Under the pieces are notes generated by a model. That model was not told the origin of the DNA and searched no databases. It saw only the letters and a list, made by a program, of their open reading frames with translations. 64,000 nt of DNA, taken from contig NZ_JACTGR010000003.1 of assembly GCF_014489075.1 (NCBI RefSeq), positions 124,001 to 188,000 on the forward strand. Reading direction: 5' to 3'. How positions within the stretch are numbered: position 1 is the stretch's first letter; each line of letters begins with the position of its first letter. The position numbers and the translations under genes were made by a program. Shown piece by piece: positions 16,397-25,336 of this stretch. Origin of the DNA: Sphingomonas sp. JC676 (GTDB lineage: Bacteria > Pseudomonadota > Alphaproteobacteria > Sphingomonadales > Sphingomonadaceae).

Positions 16397-18796
16397 TCAG
16401 AAGCCGAATTCGAAGCCGAGCCTGAGGCTGCGGGGCTGGAGCGGGGTGATCTGGTTGCGGTCGCGGATCAGGAAAGGCGTGCCGAGCGCGAAGCGGTTGC
16501 CGCGCGAATCGAGCAGGTTGGTGATCGAAAGCGTCAGCGCGCCCGCGCCGCGTGCGAGCCGCAGGTCGAGGCCGGTATCGGCATAGTCGCCCTGCAATTG
16601 CCCCAGCACCGATCCGATGCCGAGCGTCGAGCGCCCGACATAGCGGACATAGCCCGAGGCCTGCAGTTCGATATTGTCCTCCAGCGCCGTGCGGTAGCTC
16701 GCGCCCAGCCGGCCGCTGGCATCCGCGACATTGGGCAAGCGTGCCGATGCATCCACGGCGCCGACGGTGTTCTGCGTCTCGATGGGCACGGAGACCTTGC
16801 TGCCGTTCAGGTACAGCGACGCGTCGAGCTCGATTCCGCCGACCGGCCGCCACCGGCCCGACAGGCCCAGCGAGGTAACCCGGCCGTCACCGATATTCGC
16901 GGTGGCGGGGAAGCCATAGCCGTCGACCAGATCGGCCTGGATGTCGTGCCACCAGGTCTGCGAACCGGTCGCGGAAATCTCCAGCCGGGGCGCGGTATAG
17001 CGAATGCCCGCCTCGATCGTGGAGAGGCGGTCCCCTTTGAATCGCTGGATGAAATCGCGGCGCACCGCCAGGCCGCCGGGCCGGAAGCCCTGCTGATACC
17101 GGCCGAAAACGGTGACCCCGTCGCTCGCCTTGAACGCCAGCGCAGCGGACGGCAGCAGCCGCGTTTCCGAGCGCGTCGCGCGGGCGCCGGGATCGACGCG
17201 GAACGCCTTGAGCTGATCGACGTCCTCCGCATTCCCGGCCAGCCGGGCATGGGTGAGGCGCCCGCCCAGCGTCACGCTGAGGCGACGCAGCGGCGCGAAC
17301 GTCCATTCGCCGAACAAGGTGGCTTCCTCGGCGCGATTGCGGACCCCGGTCAGCGACACCGGTTCCGGATCGCGGTTCAGCTGCCGGTTCACCCGCGCCC
17401 AGTTGCCGATCGCGCTCACGCCGATCAGCCAGCCGGTCCCGTCCGGCCCGTTATGCGCCAGCCGCGTCTCGGTGGTCAGCATGTCGATGCGGTTCACCTG
17501 GGTGAACGACGCGGGCGGCAGGGCGAAGGGAAAGGGCTGTTCCGGATCGAGCGAATCCACGCCTTCGAAACGCTCGGAGACATATTGCTCCGCCAGCGCG
17601 ACCGACGTCGTCAGCTCCAGCGAGCCCCATTGCTTGCGCGCGACGATCTCGCCCAGCCAGAAGTCGTTCTGATAGGGCTGCGCCAGCGTGCTCGCGCGGC
17701 TGAGCCCGTCGCCGCCGCGATCGGCATATTGGCTGTCGTCGCCCAGTATCCGCTGGCCCAGGCCATTGACGTCGATCGTCCAGTCGTCGCCCGGCTCCAG
17801 GCGGATGGCCGCGCGTCCCCCGACGGTGCGCACGCGATTGACGTCTTCGAGATGGCGTTCGCGATCGTCGATATAGCCGCCCTCGACCGACACATAGCCC
17901 AGGGCGCGGACCGCGAGGACGTCGGAAAGGATGGGCACGTTGACCACCGCACCGGCGTCGCCACCCGGATCGCCATGCTGGACGACCTGCGCGCCCGCCC
18001 AGGCCTGGCCTTCGGCGGCGGACAGATCGGGCGCGCGGGGCACCACGCGCAGCACGCCGCCGAGCGATCCCGCGCCATAGAGTGTCGCCTGTGGCCCTTC
18101 GAGCACCTCGACCCTGCCGATATCGTAGAGCAGCAGATTGGGATCGGGCGCGCTGTAGGTGATACGGCTGTTCCCCCAATATTGCCCCACCGTCGCCTGG
18201 GTCGGCCCGACAAAGCTCGAATCGGCGATGCCGCGGATGAAGAGCTTGTTCCTGCCCGGCCCGAGATGCGTCGAGGACAGGCTGGCCACGCGATTGGCGA
18301 TCGCATCGGTGCCATGGCCACCCTCGGCCTTGGAGATGGCATCGCCGTCCAGAATCTGCACGCCGCCAGGATAGGCGTAGAGCGGCACGTCGCGCTTCGT
18401 GCCGGTGACGACGATCTCCTCGGGCGCCACGGTTTCCGGCGGCTCGACCGTCGGGGATTTCCGTGGCCGCGCCACCGGTGGCGGCTTGCGTCGCGGCGGC
18501 GCGCCGCGTTCGATCAGATAGCTGCCCGGCGCGATTCTGCGCAGACGGAGGCCCGTGCCCGCGAGCAATCGATCGAGCGCCTCGCCCGGCATCAGACGCC
18601 CGCGTACGGCTCGAACCTGCACAGCCGAGATCGAGCGATCGGGCACGCCGACGCTGATCCCCGCCTGGCGCCCCAGCTCCAGCACGGCGGCGTCCAGCCG
18701 GCCCGCGGGAATCGCGACCTGCACGCGCGACTCCTGCGCCGCGGCGGGAGACGCGAGCAATAACGCTGCTACGTGAAACTCAGCGCGGCGAACCAT
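16397..18796 (-). CDS. TonB-dependent receptor with N-terminal STN signalling domain
   Basis: A 799-residue receptor. After a signal peptide (cut near PAAAQ), residues about 25-95 form an STN domain (AIPAGRLDAAVLELGRQAGI, then LDRLLAGTGLRLRRI). A TonB-box-like EEIVVTG follows, then the plug (RVEVLEGPQATLYGAGSLGG) and a large barrel ending LRLGFEFGF with a terminal Phe. The STN domain touches the FecR protein encoded just upstream, so substrate binding can switch on the sigma factor. It resembles FecA/FpvA-type metal-chelate receptors, but the ligand is not evident. Its start overlaps the FecR gene by 17 bases. Confidence 0.92.
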   Translation of the reverse strand: MVRRAEFHVAALLLASPAAAQESRVQVAIPAGRLDAAVLELGRQAGISVGVPDRSISAVQVRAVRGRLMPGEALDRLLAGTGLRLRRIAPGSYLIERGAPPRRKPPPVARPRKSPTVEPPETVAPEEIVVTGTKRDVPLYAYPGGVQILDGDAISKAEGGHGTDAIANRVASLSSTHLGPGRNKLFIRGIADSSFVGPTQATVGQYWGNSRITYSAPDPNLLLYDIGRVEVLEGPQATLYGAGSLGGVLRVVPRAPDLSAAEGQAWAGAQVVQHGDPGGDAGAVVNVPILSDVLAVRALGYVSVEGGYIDDRERHLEDVNRVRTVGGRAAIRLEPGDDWTIDVNGLGQRILGDDSQYADRGGDGLSRASTLAQPYQNDFWLGEIVARKQWGSLELTTSVALAEQYVSERFEGVDSLDPEQPFPFALPPASFTQVNRIDMLTTETRLAHNGPDGTGWLIGVSAIGNWARVNRQLNRDPEPVSLTGVRNRAEEATLFGEWTFAPLRRLSVTLGGRLTHARLAGNAEDVDQLKAFRVDPGARATRSETRLLPSAALAFKASDGVTVFGRYQQGFRPGGLAVRRDFIQRFKGDRLSTIEAGIRYTAPRLEISATGSQTWWHDIQADLVDGYGFPATANIGDGRVTSLGLSGRWRPVGGIELDASLYLNGSKVSVPIETQNTVGAVDASARLPNVADASGRLGASYRTALEDNIELQASGYVRYVGRSTLGIGSVLGQLQGDYADTGLDLRLARGAGALTLSITNLLDSRGNRFALGTPFLIRDRNQITPLQPRSLRLGFEFGF

Positions 18797-19724
18797 TGAT
18801 CGGGGTAAGTACCCACCCTTCCTTCGACTTGCTCACGCGTACCCCCATCAGCGGCGCGATCCGGGCCAGCACCGCGCGCGGCTCGCCACGCACCGCGAGC
18901 GTCCCGGTGAAACGCCGGTCCCCGGCGTCGACCGTCTCGACGGGTTCGCCCAGACTGCGTGCAAGGTCGGCGGCCACCTGATCGAGCGGCGCATCCCGAT
19001 AGAAGAGCTGCCCGCTTCGCCAGCTCCCGATTTCCTGCGGCGCGGCGCGGGTCAGCACCGGCGCGGCCGAGCCGTCCACCGCCAGCGCATCTCCAGGCTC
19101 CAGGCGAACCTCGTTCGCGCCGGGGCTGTAGATGACCGCGCCTTCGGCAACCGCGACCCGGGTCTGCTGCGCCTGGCGGACAACGTTGAACACCGTTCCC
19201 GCATCCACCAGCCGCGTCGCGCCCACGGTCACGACGAAGGGATCGCGCGCGTCGTGGCGGACCTCGAACAAGGCTTCGCCCTCGATGAGCGCGACCCGCC
19301 GCGGCGCATCCGACTGGTAGCGGACCCGTGTCGCACCATTCATCTGCACCTTCGACCCATCGGCGAGCGCGAGGGTCCGGTGTTCGCCGCGCCGCGTCGC
19401 GATCTCGCGCTCGGCCGGTCCGGCGCCGAAAGTCCACCAGCCGGCCGCCGCAACCACGGTGGCTGCGATCGCGCTGCCCGCACCGACGAGCAGGCGCCGC
19501 CGCGAGCGGGCGGGAGCCTCGGCTCGGAATTGCTCCGCGGTCGACAACAGCCCCGTCATTTGCGCATCGTCGTCGAGCGCCTGTTCATAGGCGGCCAGAT
19601 GCGCCGCATCGGCTTCGAGCCAGGCAGTGAAGCCGTCCCAGCCGTCGAATGCGGGATCCTGAACCCGGATCGCCCATAGCCGCGCAGCCTCCGCGACCGG
19701 TTCCGGCGCGCCCCTATTCCGCAT
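18780..19724 (-). CDS. FecR-family anti-sigma/sigma regulator
   Basis: A 314-residue protein. A cytoplasmic N-terminal domain of the DUF4880 kind (EAARLWAIRVQDPAFDGWDG) is followed by a transmembrane helix (LLVGAGSAIAATVVAAAGWW). The periplasmic FecR domain has ATRRGEHRTLALADGSKVQM, LIEGEALFEVRHDARDPFVV and AVAEGAVIYSPG. It relays a signal from the STN domain of the downstream receptor to the sigma factor encoded upstream. It overlaps the sigma gene by 11 bases. Confidence 0.93.
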   Translation of the reverse strand: MRNRGAPEPVAEAARLWAIRVQDPAFDGWDGFTAWLEADAAHLAAYEQALDDDAQMTGLLSTAEQFRAEAPARSRRRLLVGAGSAIAATVVAAAGWWTFGAGPAEREIATRRGEHRTLALADGSKVQMNGATRVRYQSDAPRRVALIEGEALFEVRHDARDPFVVTVGATRLVDAGTVFNVVRQAQQTRVAVAEGAVIYSPGANEVRLEPGDALAVDGSAAPVLTRAAPQEIGSWRSGQLFYRDAPLDQVAADLARSLGEPVETVDAGDRRFTGTLAVRGEPRAVLARIAPLMGVRVSKSKEGWVLTPINGSPR

Positions 19725-20229
19725 CGAATTTCCCCCGGAGATCGGCCAGCGCGCGATAGGCCTTCTGCAAATCCTTCTCGACCGAGCTCAAGCTTATCCC
19801 CAGCTCGCGGGCGATCGCCGCCTGCCCGATTCCGTCCAGCCGATAGCGTTTGAACACCAACTCGACCCGCACACCTTGCGCCGCCAGCACCGCTTCCGCC
19901 CTGCGCAGCCGCTCGCGCGCGATCAGCACGCGCTCGCCGCGCGGTTCATCGTCGGGATCGGGGCCGAGCTGGTACCAGTCCTGCTGCCGCCGATCGCGAC
20001 TGACGTCCGAGCGCCGGCGGTCGCGCATCACATTTTCGAGCGCGCGAAAAAGATACGAGAGCGGATCCGCAATCGGCTGGCTGCCCGCCGAGCCCAGGCG
20101 CTGCCACAAATCGTGCAGCACGTCCTCAGCTTCCTCGCCCGCGCCACGCGCCTGGAGGAATCGGAGCAGTCGGCTCCGCTCGTTGAGAAAAACACGCTGC
20201 AGTCCGCCAATTTCAGGGTGGGACTCCAT
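19714..20229 (-). CDS. ECF sigma factor (FecI-like)
   Basis: A 171-residue sigma factor. Region 2 includes AEDVLHDLWQRL and PLSYLFRALENVMRDRRRSD. Region 4 includes RVELVFKRYRLDGIGQAAIA, then RELGISLSSVEKDLQKAYRA with its helix-turn-helix. The ATG at 20229 is chosen because residues upstream of it are Arg-rich and unlike the family. With the FecR and TonB receptor genes it forms a complete cell-surface signalling module. Confidence 0.9.
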   Translation of the reverse strand: MESHPEIGGLQRVFLNERSRLLRFLQARGAGEEAEDVLHDLWQRLGSAGSQPIADPLSYLFRALENVMRDRRRSDVSRDRRQQDWYQLGPDPDDEPRGERVLIARERLRRAEAVLAAQGVRVELVFKRYRLDGIGQAAIARELGISLSSVEKDLQKAYRALADLRGKFDAE

Positions 20230-20324
20230 CCGCGCCCCAAAAGCACTGCGCGGCCGTCTTGCCAAGCCCGGTCGCGTTCGGCCGGGGGATCGAACGGCGC
20301 GACGCCGCACCGCGCTCTCGCGAT

Positions 20325-21929
20325 TCATCGCCCGGACTTGAGCTGGTAGACCAGCCGCATCCGGCTCCCGACGGGCTGGGCAAATGCCAGATCATAGTCG
20401 CGCGCCAGCCCCGCCTGCACCACGGCCCAGGTCGCCGGGTTCACGTCGCGCTCGGGCTTTGTGCTGGTCACCACCAGCTTCGGGCGAGTCGCCATGATCC
20501 GGCTGGTCTCGGCCACGGCATCGACGCCCAGCGCGTTCGCCTCGCGCCGATAGTTCAGGTGGTTCGGGAATATCCACCGGGTCGGAAAACAGCTGTTGGT
20601 CATCTGATAGAGCGCGGGCTCGCCGTGGAAGACGAACAGGCAGCCGTCGCCGAGCCTGGGCTGGATGAAGGCGGCCAGCTTCTCGACCTGGGGACCCCAG
20701 CCCCGGTCGCGGCGATTCTTGTTGATCGCCGGAATCGAGATCGCCGTGGCGATGATCATCACGACCAGCCCGGCCGAGATCCGCCACGTCCGCTTGCCGC
20801 CGACGATCGCGATACCGGCATTGGGATCCCCGAACAGCGGCGCCGCGCAGAGCGAGAGCGGCAGCAGCAGCGGCAGGGCGTAGTGATCGAAATAGGCGCC
20901 GAACACGAGGACGCCGGCGATCGCGCAAACCGCCCAGGTCAGGACGAAGTGCCGCACTCGCCGCGCGACGCCGGTCTCAGCCTCCCGCTTGACCGAAAGC
21001 GCCATCCAGCTGGCACAGAGCAGCGGCATCAGCCCCAGCGTCATTTGCACGAGCCGCCACGCGGCGATCCCCGTCCCGTCCGAGCCTCGCGCGAGGATAG
21101 AGAGGAAATTGGCCTGAACGAACTCCGCGTTGTGGCCGATCGCGACATAGACGAGCCATGCCGCCACAGTGGGAAGCGCGCTGATCCCCGCCCACAGGAT
21201 CGCGGCGGACAGGACCCGCGCCAACGGCCAGCCATCGGCGCGCGCGGCAAGCATCAGCACCACGCCGAACAGCGCACCCTCGAAGACGGTCGAATATTTG
21301 ACCTGCAGCGAAATGCCGATGAGCAGCATCGCCGCCGCGCCGAGCGAAACGCTGATGCGATCGAAGTGTGGCCGCTCCAGCACCCGCACGATCGTCAAGC
21401 CCGCGCATGCGACCAGCAAATTGTAGAATACCGGTGACTGGCCGGCCTCGCCTCCGAACACGCCGAGATAGAGGATATAGACCACGCCCGCCGCGGCGGC
21501 GCCGTGCGGGTTCGTCCCCCTCAGCGCGATTCGCGCGATCACGAATGCGGTCAGCGCCGCGAACAAAGTCGCCACGATCTGATACTGGATGACGCCGCCA
21601 CCGCCGAGCAGCCGGATCCCGGCATAGAGCAGAAACAGCCCGATCGGCTTGCGGTCCCAGACGTCGACGAAGGGCAGCGCGCCGTGCAGCATCCGGTCGC
21701 CAACCAGCAGATAGAATTGGTCGTCCACCTGCACCACGGGATTGCCGAACTGCGCCACGCGCGCCGCGATGGCTACGGCGAACAGGAGCAAAGCGAGCGT
21801 CGCGGGATTGGCTACCCACAGCTCCGTGCCGGCAAGCAATCGCCTCGCCCAGCCGGGCTTGCTCGGAGCCTTGGAGGGAAAGGTCCATTCGGACCCATGG
21901 GACACGAATGCGTCCGTCGCGCGAAACAT
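20325..21929 (-). CDS. Polytopic membrane protein, GT-C/PMT-like glycosyltransferase
   Basis: A 534-residue protein with about ten hydrophobic helices. After the first helix it has a loop reading NPVVQVDDQFYLLVGDRM and a DVWDRKPIGLFLLY stretch. A D-D/E pair in loop 1 followed by a KPI/KPP-type motif is typical of ArnT/PMT-like lipid-linked sugar transferases. The C-terminal 150 residues are soluble and probably periplasmic. Donor and acceptor are unknown. It starts at the ATG at 21929 and stands alone, divergent from the VOC gene, with a long palindrome between the two. Confidence 0.68.
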   Translation of the reverse strand: MFRATDAFVSHGSEWTFPSKAPSKPGWARRLLAGTELWVANPATLALLLFAVAIAARVAQFGNPVVQVDDQFYLLVGDRMLHGALPFVDVWDRKPIGLFLLYAGIRLLGGGGVIQYQIVATLFAALTAFVIARIALRGTNPHGAAAAGVVYILYLGVFGGEAGQSPVFYNLLVACAGLTIVRVLERPHFDRISVSLGAAAMLLIGISLQVKYSTVFEGALFGVVLMLAARADGWPLARVLSAAILWAGISALPTVAAWLVYVAIGHNAEFVQANFLSILARGSDGTGIAAWRLVQMTLGLMPLLCASWMALSVKREAETGVARRVRHFVLTWAVCAIAGVLVFGAYFDHYALPLLLPLSLCAAPLFGDPNAGIAIVGGKRTWRISAGLVVMIIATAISIPAINKNRRDRGWGPQVEKLAAFIQPRLGDGCLFVFHGEPALYQMTNSCFPTRWIFPNHLNYRREANALGVDAVAETSRIMATRPKLVVTSTKPERDVNPATWAVVQAGLARDYDLAFAQPVGSRMRLVYQLKSGR

Positions 21930-22045
21930 CGAACCTCTCAGAACCGTACCGGGCGCCTGGAATGGCTACCGAGAGGAGGACGAGTCAGGCGCGGCAAACC
22001 CGCAACGCCAGGCGCAGTTAAATTCGGACGCTGATGTGTCGATGG

Positions 22046-22078
22046 CCGGGTTCATGACCTCCGAGGTCATGGACCCGG
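22046..22078. repeat. 33-base near-perfect palindrome between divergent genes
   Basis: CCGGGTTCATGACCTC, one central base, then GAGGTCATGGACCCGG; 15 of 16 pairs match. It lies 50 bases before the GTG start at 22128 and about 120 bases before the divergent start at 21929. It may be an operator or a leader hairpin for the VOC gene. Confidence 0.5.
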
Positions 22079-22127
22079 CGAACACTGCCCGGCACAAGCC
22101 GCGCGACATCTCCCGGGAGACTCTCGC

Positions 22128-23108
22128 GTGCGATCCTTGCTTCTAGCGTCTGCGCTGTTCCTAACCCTCGGCGCGACGGCGCCGGCAACGCCAATGGCTA
22201 CCGCGCCCACGCGGCTCGATCATGTCCTGCTTTGGGGTCGCAGCATCGACGAAGTGACGTCGACCATGGCCGTGAAGCTGGGCTTCCAGGTCCGGGCCGG
22301 CCGCAATCCCGGCGGCGTCGCCAATCGCTTTATCCGCTTCGCCGACACCAGCTTCATCGAGTTGCTCGGCGTTACACGGCCCGATCCCGAATATGATCCG
22401 GGCATGAAGGAGGACCGCGTCGCGCTCAAGAACGAGCCGGGCGCGCGGACCTTCGGCTTCCGGTCATCGGGGCTCGACGCGATCCACGATTCGCTCAAGG
22501 CGCTCGGTTATGCCGTGACGCCGTTCTTCACCGGCCCCGACAGTGCGAAGCCCGGCTGGCGGCTGTTCGCATTCGATCGCGCGCCGCTCTCCAGCAACAC
22601 CTTCTTCATCGATTATGGCGCCGGATACGCGCCCGATCAGGCCGATCCCGCCAATGCTGACGACTGGCGCGTGACACGCGAGCATCCCAACAGCGCACGC
22701 GCGCTCTCCGCGATCTGGCTGGTATCGTCCGTTGCGGAACCCGACCGCAAACAGCTCGAGCGGATGGGCTATGGCGGAGCGGTGCCGGTGCGGGTGCCCG
22801 AGGTCGGGGCCAAGGGCTTCTGCGTGCCGGTAGGGCCCACCGCATTGCTGATCCTGCGGCCCGATGGCGCCGGAACCGCGGCGGCGGTGATGGCGAGCGG
22901 CGGATCGCGCGTTCTGGGGATGAGCTTCGCCGCCACCGATCTCGGACGGGCGCAGCGCTGGGTCGAGCGCGGCTATGAGCGCAAGCTGACGCGCTATCGC
23001 GGCCTGTCGGGCGATTCCTTCCTGGCGCCAACGCGGGACGATCTCGGCATGCTGATCGAATTTCACGCACTAACGGCGCAGGCGAAGGACCCGTGTAGCG
23101 GGGCGTGA
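22128..23108 (+). CDS. Exported VOC-family protein (glyoxalase-like domain)
   Basis: A 326-residue protein read from a GTG start with a signal peptide (MRSLLLASALFLTLGATAPA). The mature part opens TRLDHVLLWGRSIDEVTSTM, then AVKLGFQV and ANRFIRFADTSFIELLGVTR, the pattern of a glyoxalase-like VOC domain. The second half (RVLGMSFAATDLGRAQRWVE) repeats the fold. No clear metal ligands can be assigned, so binding rather than catalysis is possible. It reads away from the membrane glycosyltransferase-like gene. Confidence 0.72.
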   Translation: MRSLLLASALFLTLGATAPATPMATAPTRLDHVLLWGRSIDEVTSTMAVKLGFQVRAGRNPGGVANRFIRFADTSFIELLGVTRPDPEYDPGMKEDRVALKNEPGARTFGFRSSGLDAIHDSLKALGYAVTPFFTGPDSAKPGWRLFAFDRAPLSSNTFFIDYGAGYAPDQADPANADDWRVTREHPNSARALSAIWLVSSVAEPDRKQLERMGYGGAVPVRVPEVGAKGFCVPVGPTALLILRPDGAGTAAAVMASGGSRVLGMSFAATDLGRAQRWVERGYERKLTRYRGLSGDSFLAPTRDDLGMLIEFHALTAQAKDPCSGA

Positions 23109-23147
23109 ACCTCGCTATCCTGACGGCCAACAGCCCGAAGGATTCGC

Positions 23148-24002
23148 ATGGCCACGCACGCAACTGCCGACGACGCCCATCCGCCGATCGGCATGTTGCT
23201 GCGCGAATGGCGCGCCGCGCGCCGGATGAGCCAGCTCGATCTCTCGCTCGAGGCGGGCATCTCGACCCGTCACCTGAGTTGCATCGAGACCGGCAAGGCG
23301 CGAGCCAGCCGCGAGACGGTCGCCCGGCTCGCCGATACGCTCGGCATGCCGCTGCGCGAGCGCAACGCCCTGCTCAGGGCGGCAGGGTACGCAGCGATGC
23401 ACCCCGAGCGCGCCCTCGCCGCGCCGGCGCTCGATCGGATCCGCCAGGCGGTCGATCTGATCATCGCGCACCAGGAGCCCTATCCGGCCTTCGTGATCAG
23501 CCGGCACTGGGACGTGCTGATGACCAACGCCGCGGCGGTGCGGGTGAACAATCTGCTGACCGGCGGCCGGCAGAGCCCGCACGCCAATCTGATCCACCAA
23601 TTGTTCGACCCTGCGGATTTCCGATCGGTCATCGTCAACTGGCCCGAAGTGGCGGGGCGCTTCATCCGCCACCTGCACGACGACCTGACCGCCAATCCCA
23701 CCGATCGCCGCACGCGGCAATTGCTCGAGGAGGTATTCCGCTATCCTGGCGTCCCGCAACGCTGGCGGCTGCGCGATCTCGGCGACGAGCCCGCGCCGAT
23801 CATCACCTTCACCTTCCGCAGCCCGCGCGGCGAGCTGCGCTTTTTCGAGACGTTCACGAGCTTCGCCGCGCCACACGACGTGACGCTCGACGAGATCCGG
23901 ATCGACTGCACTTTCCCCGCCGACGAGCACACCGCCGGGGTCTGCGCGGAACTAGTCCAGGAAGAAAGCGAAGCGCTCACGCAGTCACCCGATTCCCCAT
24001 AG
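23148..24002 (+). CDS. XRE-family regulator with MmyB-like ligand domain
   Basis: A 284-residue protein. The N-terminal helix-turn-helix is LLREWRAARRMSQLDLSLEA, then GISTRHLSCIETGKARASRE. The rest matches the MmyB-like PAS-fold domain found in many actinobacterial and alphaproteobacterial regulators: PYPAFVISRHWDVLMTNAAA, LIHQLFDPADFRSVIVNWPE, then SPRGELRFFETFTSFAAPHD. This domain is thought to bind a fatty-acid-like ligand. It starts 39 bases after the VOC gene and may be cotranscribed with it. Confidence 0.88.
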   Translation: MATHATADDAHPPIGMLLREWRAARRMSQLDLSLEAGISTRHLSCIETGKARASRETVARLADTLGMPLRERNALLRAAGYAAMHPERALAAPALDRIRQAVDLIIAHQEPYPAFVISRHWDVLMTNAAAVRVNNLLTGGRQSPHANLIHQLFDPADFRSVIVNWPEVAGRFIRHLHDDLTANPTDRRTRQLLEEVFRYPGVPQRWRLRDLGDEPAPIITFTFRSPRGELRFFETFTSFAAPHDVTLDEIRIDCTFPADEHTAGVCAELVQEESEALTQSPDSP

Positions 24003-24128
24003 GTTATTGGCGGGCGGTCCAACAATTATTTCAGTTTTACAGTAACTTAAATTTAGACCCGGCAGGGGATTGGCGATGTTGGGGTTTCCGGATAGCCTCC
24101 CTTCATCCAATGGCCCGGAACGACTGAA

Positions 24129-24362
24129 ATGGTAGAGGAATTGCCGGCACATGCGATCTTGAACGTCATGTTCGACTTCGCAAAACAGGCATCGGATGTG
24201 CCGATCGAGACACTCTGCATCCTGTTCGCCACGCTTCTCGCGGATCCACAGATCCAGGCTCTCGATGAAAATCTCTTCATCGAACTGGTCACGCTGGGCG
24301 CCGGCCTCTGGCGGCACTCTGACGGTTTTCGAGATGCTGGCGTGGCCCTGACCAGGCAGTAA
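24129..24362 (+). CDS. Small hypothetical protein
   Basis: A 77-residue reading frame beginning MVEELPAHAILNVMFDFAKQ, followed by PIETLCILFATLLADPQIQA. It is amphipathic and helix-rich with no signal peptide. I do not recognise it. It is the last gene before the tRNA fragment, so it belongs to the chromosome side of the junction. Coding look is moderate, with balanced residues and an ATG start. Confidence 0.45.
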   Translation: MVEELPAHAILNVMFDFAKQASDVPIETLCILFATLLADPQIQALDENLFIELVTLGAGLWRHSDGFRDAGVALTRQ

Positions 24363-24392
24363 CCGGAAACTGAGGATTCTGCGGCTGGCGGC

Positions 24393-24442
24393 TGGTGGAG
24401 CTGAGGGGAATCGAACCCCTGACCTCTGCAGTGCGATTGCAG
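24393..24442 (-). tRNA. 3' fragment of tRNA-Ala(CGC): attachment site of the island
   Basis: Read on the minus strand, the 50 bases form an anticodon stem CTGCA/TGCAG around the loop ATCGCAC (anticodon CGC after U33), a five-base variable loop and a T arm AGGGG-TTCGATT-CCCCT. They end with the 3' acceptor strand CAGCTCC, discriminator A and an encoded CCA. U70 in the acceptor strand fits the G3:U70 identity pair of tRNA-Ala. The D arm and 5' acceptor strand are absent: beyond the anticodon stem the sequence turns into unrelated AT-richer DNA. This is what is left at one end when an element integrates at the anticodon loop of a tRNA gene. Confidence 0.85.
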
Positions 24443-24520
24443 CTGAAACTCGAGAAATCTCTGAAAAATCGTGGAGTTTTAGCTTGATTATCCAAGCTTC
24501 AATCGTCGAAACCAGCAAAC

Positions 24521-24629
24521 TGCGATACCACCGCGATACCAATAATCATCAGATTGTTCTTTGCGCGGCCGTCCGGACGGCGAGGGTTGGGCCGTTAGCT
24601 GCCTGTTTGCTTGCGGCATCTGGTATCGC
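24521..24629. repeat. Short repeats GCGATACCA at the island's left end
   Basis: GCGATACCA occurs at 24522-24530 and 24533-24541 in direct orientation and at 24621-24629 inverted, all within 240 bases of the tRNA fragment. TGCGATACCA occurs again at 63986-63995. Such clustered short repeats next to a core site suggest integrase arm-type or excisionase sites. The stretch 24443-24647 holds nothing else that I recognise. Confidence 0.4.
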
Positions 24630-24647
24630 CATTTCTCCATGACCCCT

Positions 24648-25274
24648 TCATCGCCTCAGTCGAGACCTCAAGTCCTCGATCGAGAGACGACCCGAACGGT
24701 GCAGCATTCGGTGGCAATTGGAGCATACGGCTGCGAGATCCTCCAACCGCGTCCTTGCACCCGGTTCCAGCCGCGCAACAGGGATTTTGTGATGGGCCTC
24801 GATGAAGCCGCAGCCCAATTCTCCATAGGTTTTTCCAAAATCGAAATCGCAAACCGAGCAGGCAACTGTCTTCAGTTCCTTCTTGAAGCGCTCGATGAGC
24901 GATTTCGATCGTTCACGGCGTAGGTGTGTACGCAGCGTAGCTGTGCCTTCGGCTGCCATATAGGTTTCTACATAGTCAACGAAACCGTCTCGGTTTACGG
25001 GGTTGAGCGGATCCATATCGCGCAGCCCCCAAACGCCACCGCCAATCCCGTGTACGCTGTAAAAAAGATCGCGCTTCTTCTTCCAGTGATGGGAATCCGA
25101 CGAACATTCTTGGATTCGTGCGCGCACACTCTGCAGCAAATTGTCCGTATGCGGCCCAGGGAAGAGCCGTCGTACCTCTTGCGCAATCTCCACGGGTCGC
25201 GCCTGGCCGCCAAGGCTGCGCAACGCTGCCGCCACGGTTTCGAAACGAGACAAAGGCACCGCAATCACAGCCAT
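24648..25274 (-). CDS. Winged-helix/HNH endonuclease
   Basis: A protein of about 208 residues. The N-terminal 90 residues look like a winged-helix domain of the HARE-HTH kind (FETVAAALRSLGGQARPVEI, then LFYSVHGIGGGVWGLRD). The C-terminal part is an HNH nuclease: a zinc pair CSVC, the catalytic EAHHKIPVARL, a second pair CSNC and the closing HRMLHR. HNH enzymes of this kind cut DNA and include McrA-like modification-dependent nucleases. I take the ATG at 25274; a GTG at 25295 is in frame. It is the first gene inside the island and reads away from the DGQHR gene, with only 62 bases between starts. Confidence 0.82.
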   Translation of the reverse strand: MAVIAVPLSRFETVAAALRSLGGQARPVEIAQEVRRLFPGPHTDNLLQSVRARIQECSSDSHHWKKKRDLFYSVHGIGGGVWGLRDMDPLNPVNRDGFVDYVETYMAAEGTATLRTHLRRERSKSLIERFKKELKTVACSVCDFDFGKTYGELGCGFIEAHHKIPVARLEPGARTRLEDLAAVCSNCHRMLHRSGRLSIEDLRSRLRR

Positions 25275-25336
25275 TCTTCCAATCCTATTTGACACGCTTG
25301 CACCCGTTTGCCTTTATCGGTCGCGGGGGAGCTAGA

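Noticed and set aside
16598..18763. A 721-codon open frame opposite the TonB receptor
   Set aside because: The minus strand encodes a full STN-plug-barrel receptor; the plus-strand product is Arg/Ala/Asp-rich with no domain.
24393..24442. A functional full-length tRNA-Ala
   Set aside because: No D arm or 5' acceptor strand can be found upstream on the minus strand; only the 3' half is present.
23985..24542. A 185-codon leftward frame spanning the tRNA fragment
   Set aside because: It reads through a tRNA remnant and unrelated flanking DNA and has no coherent domain.
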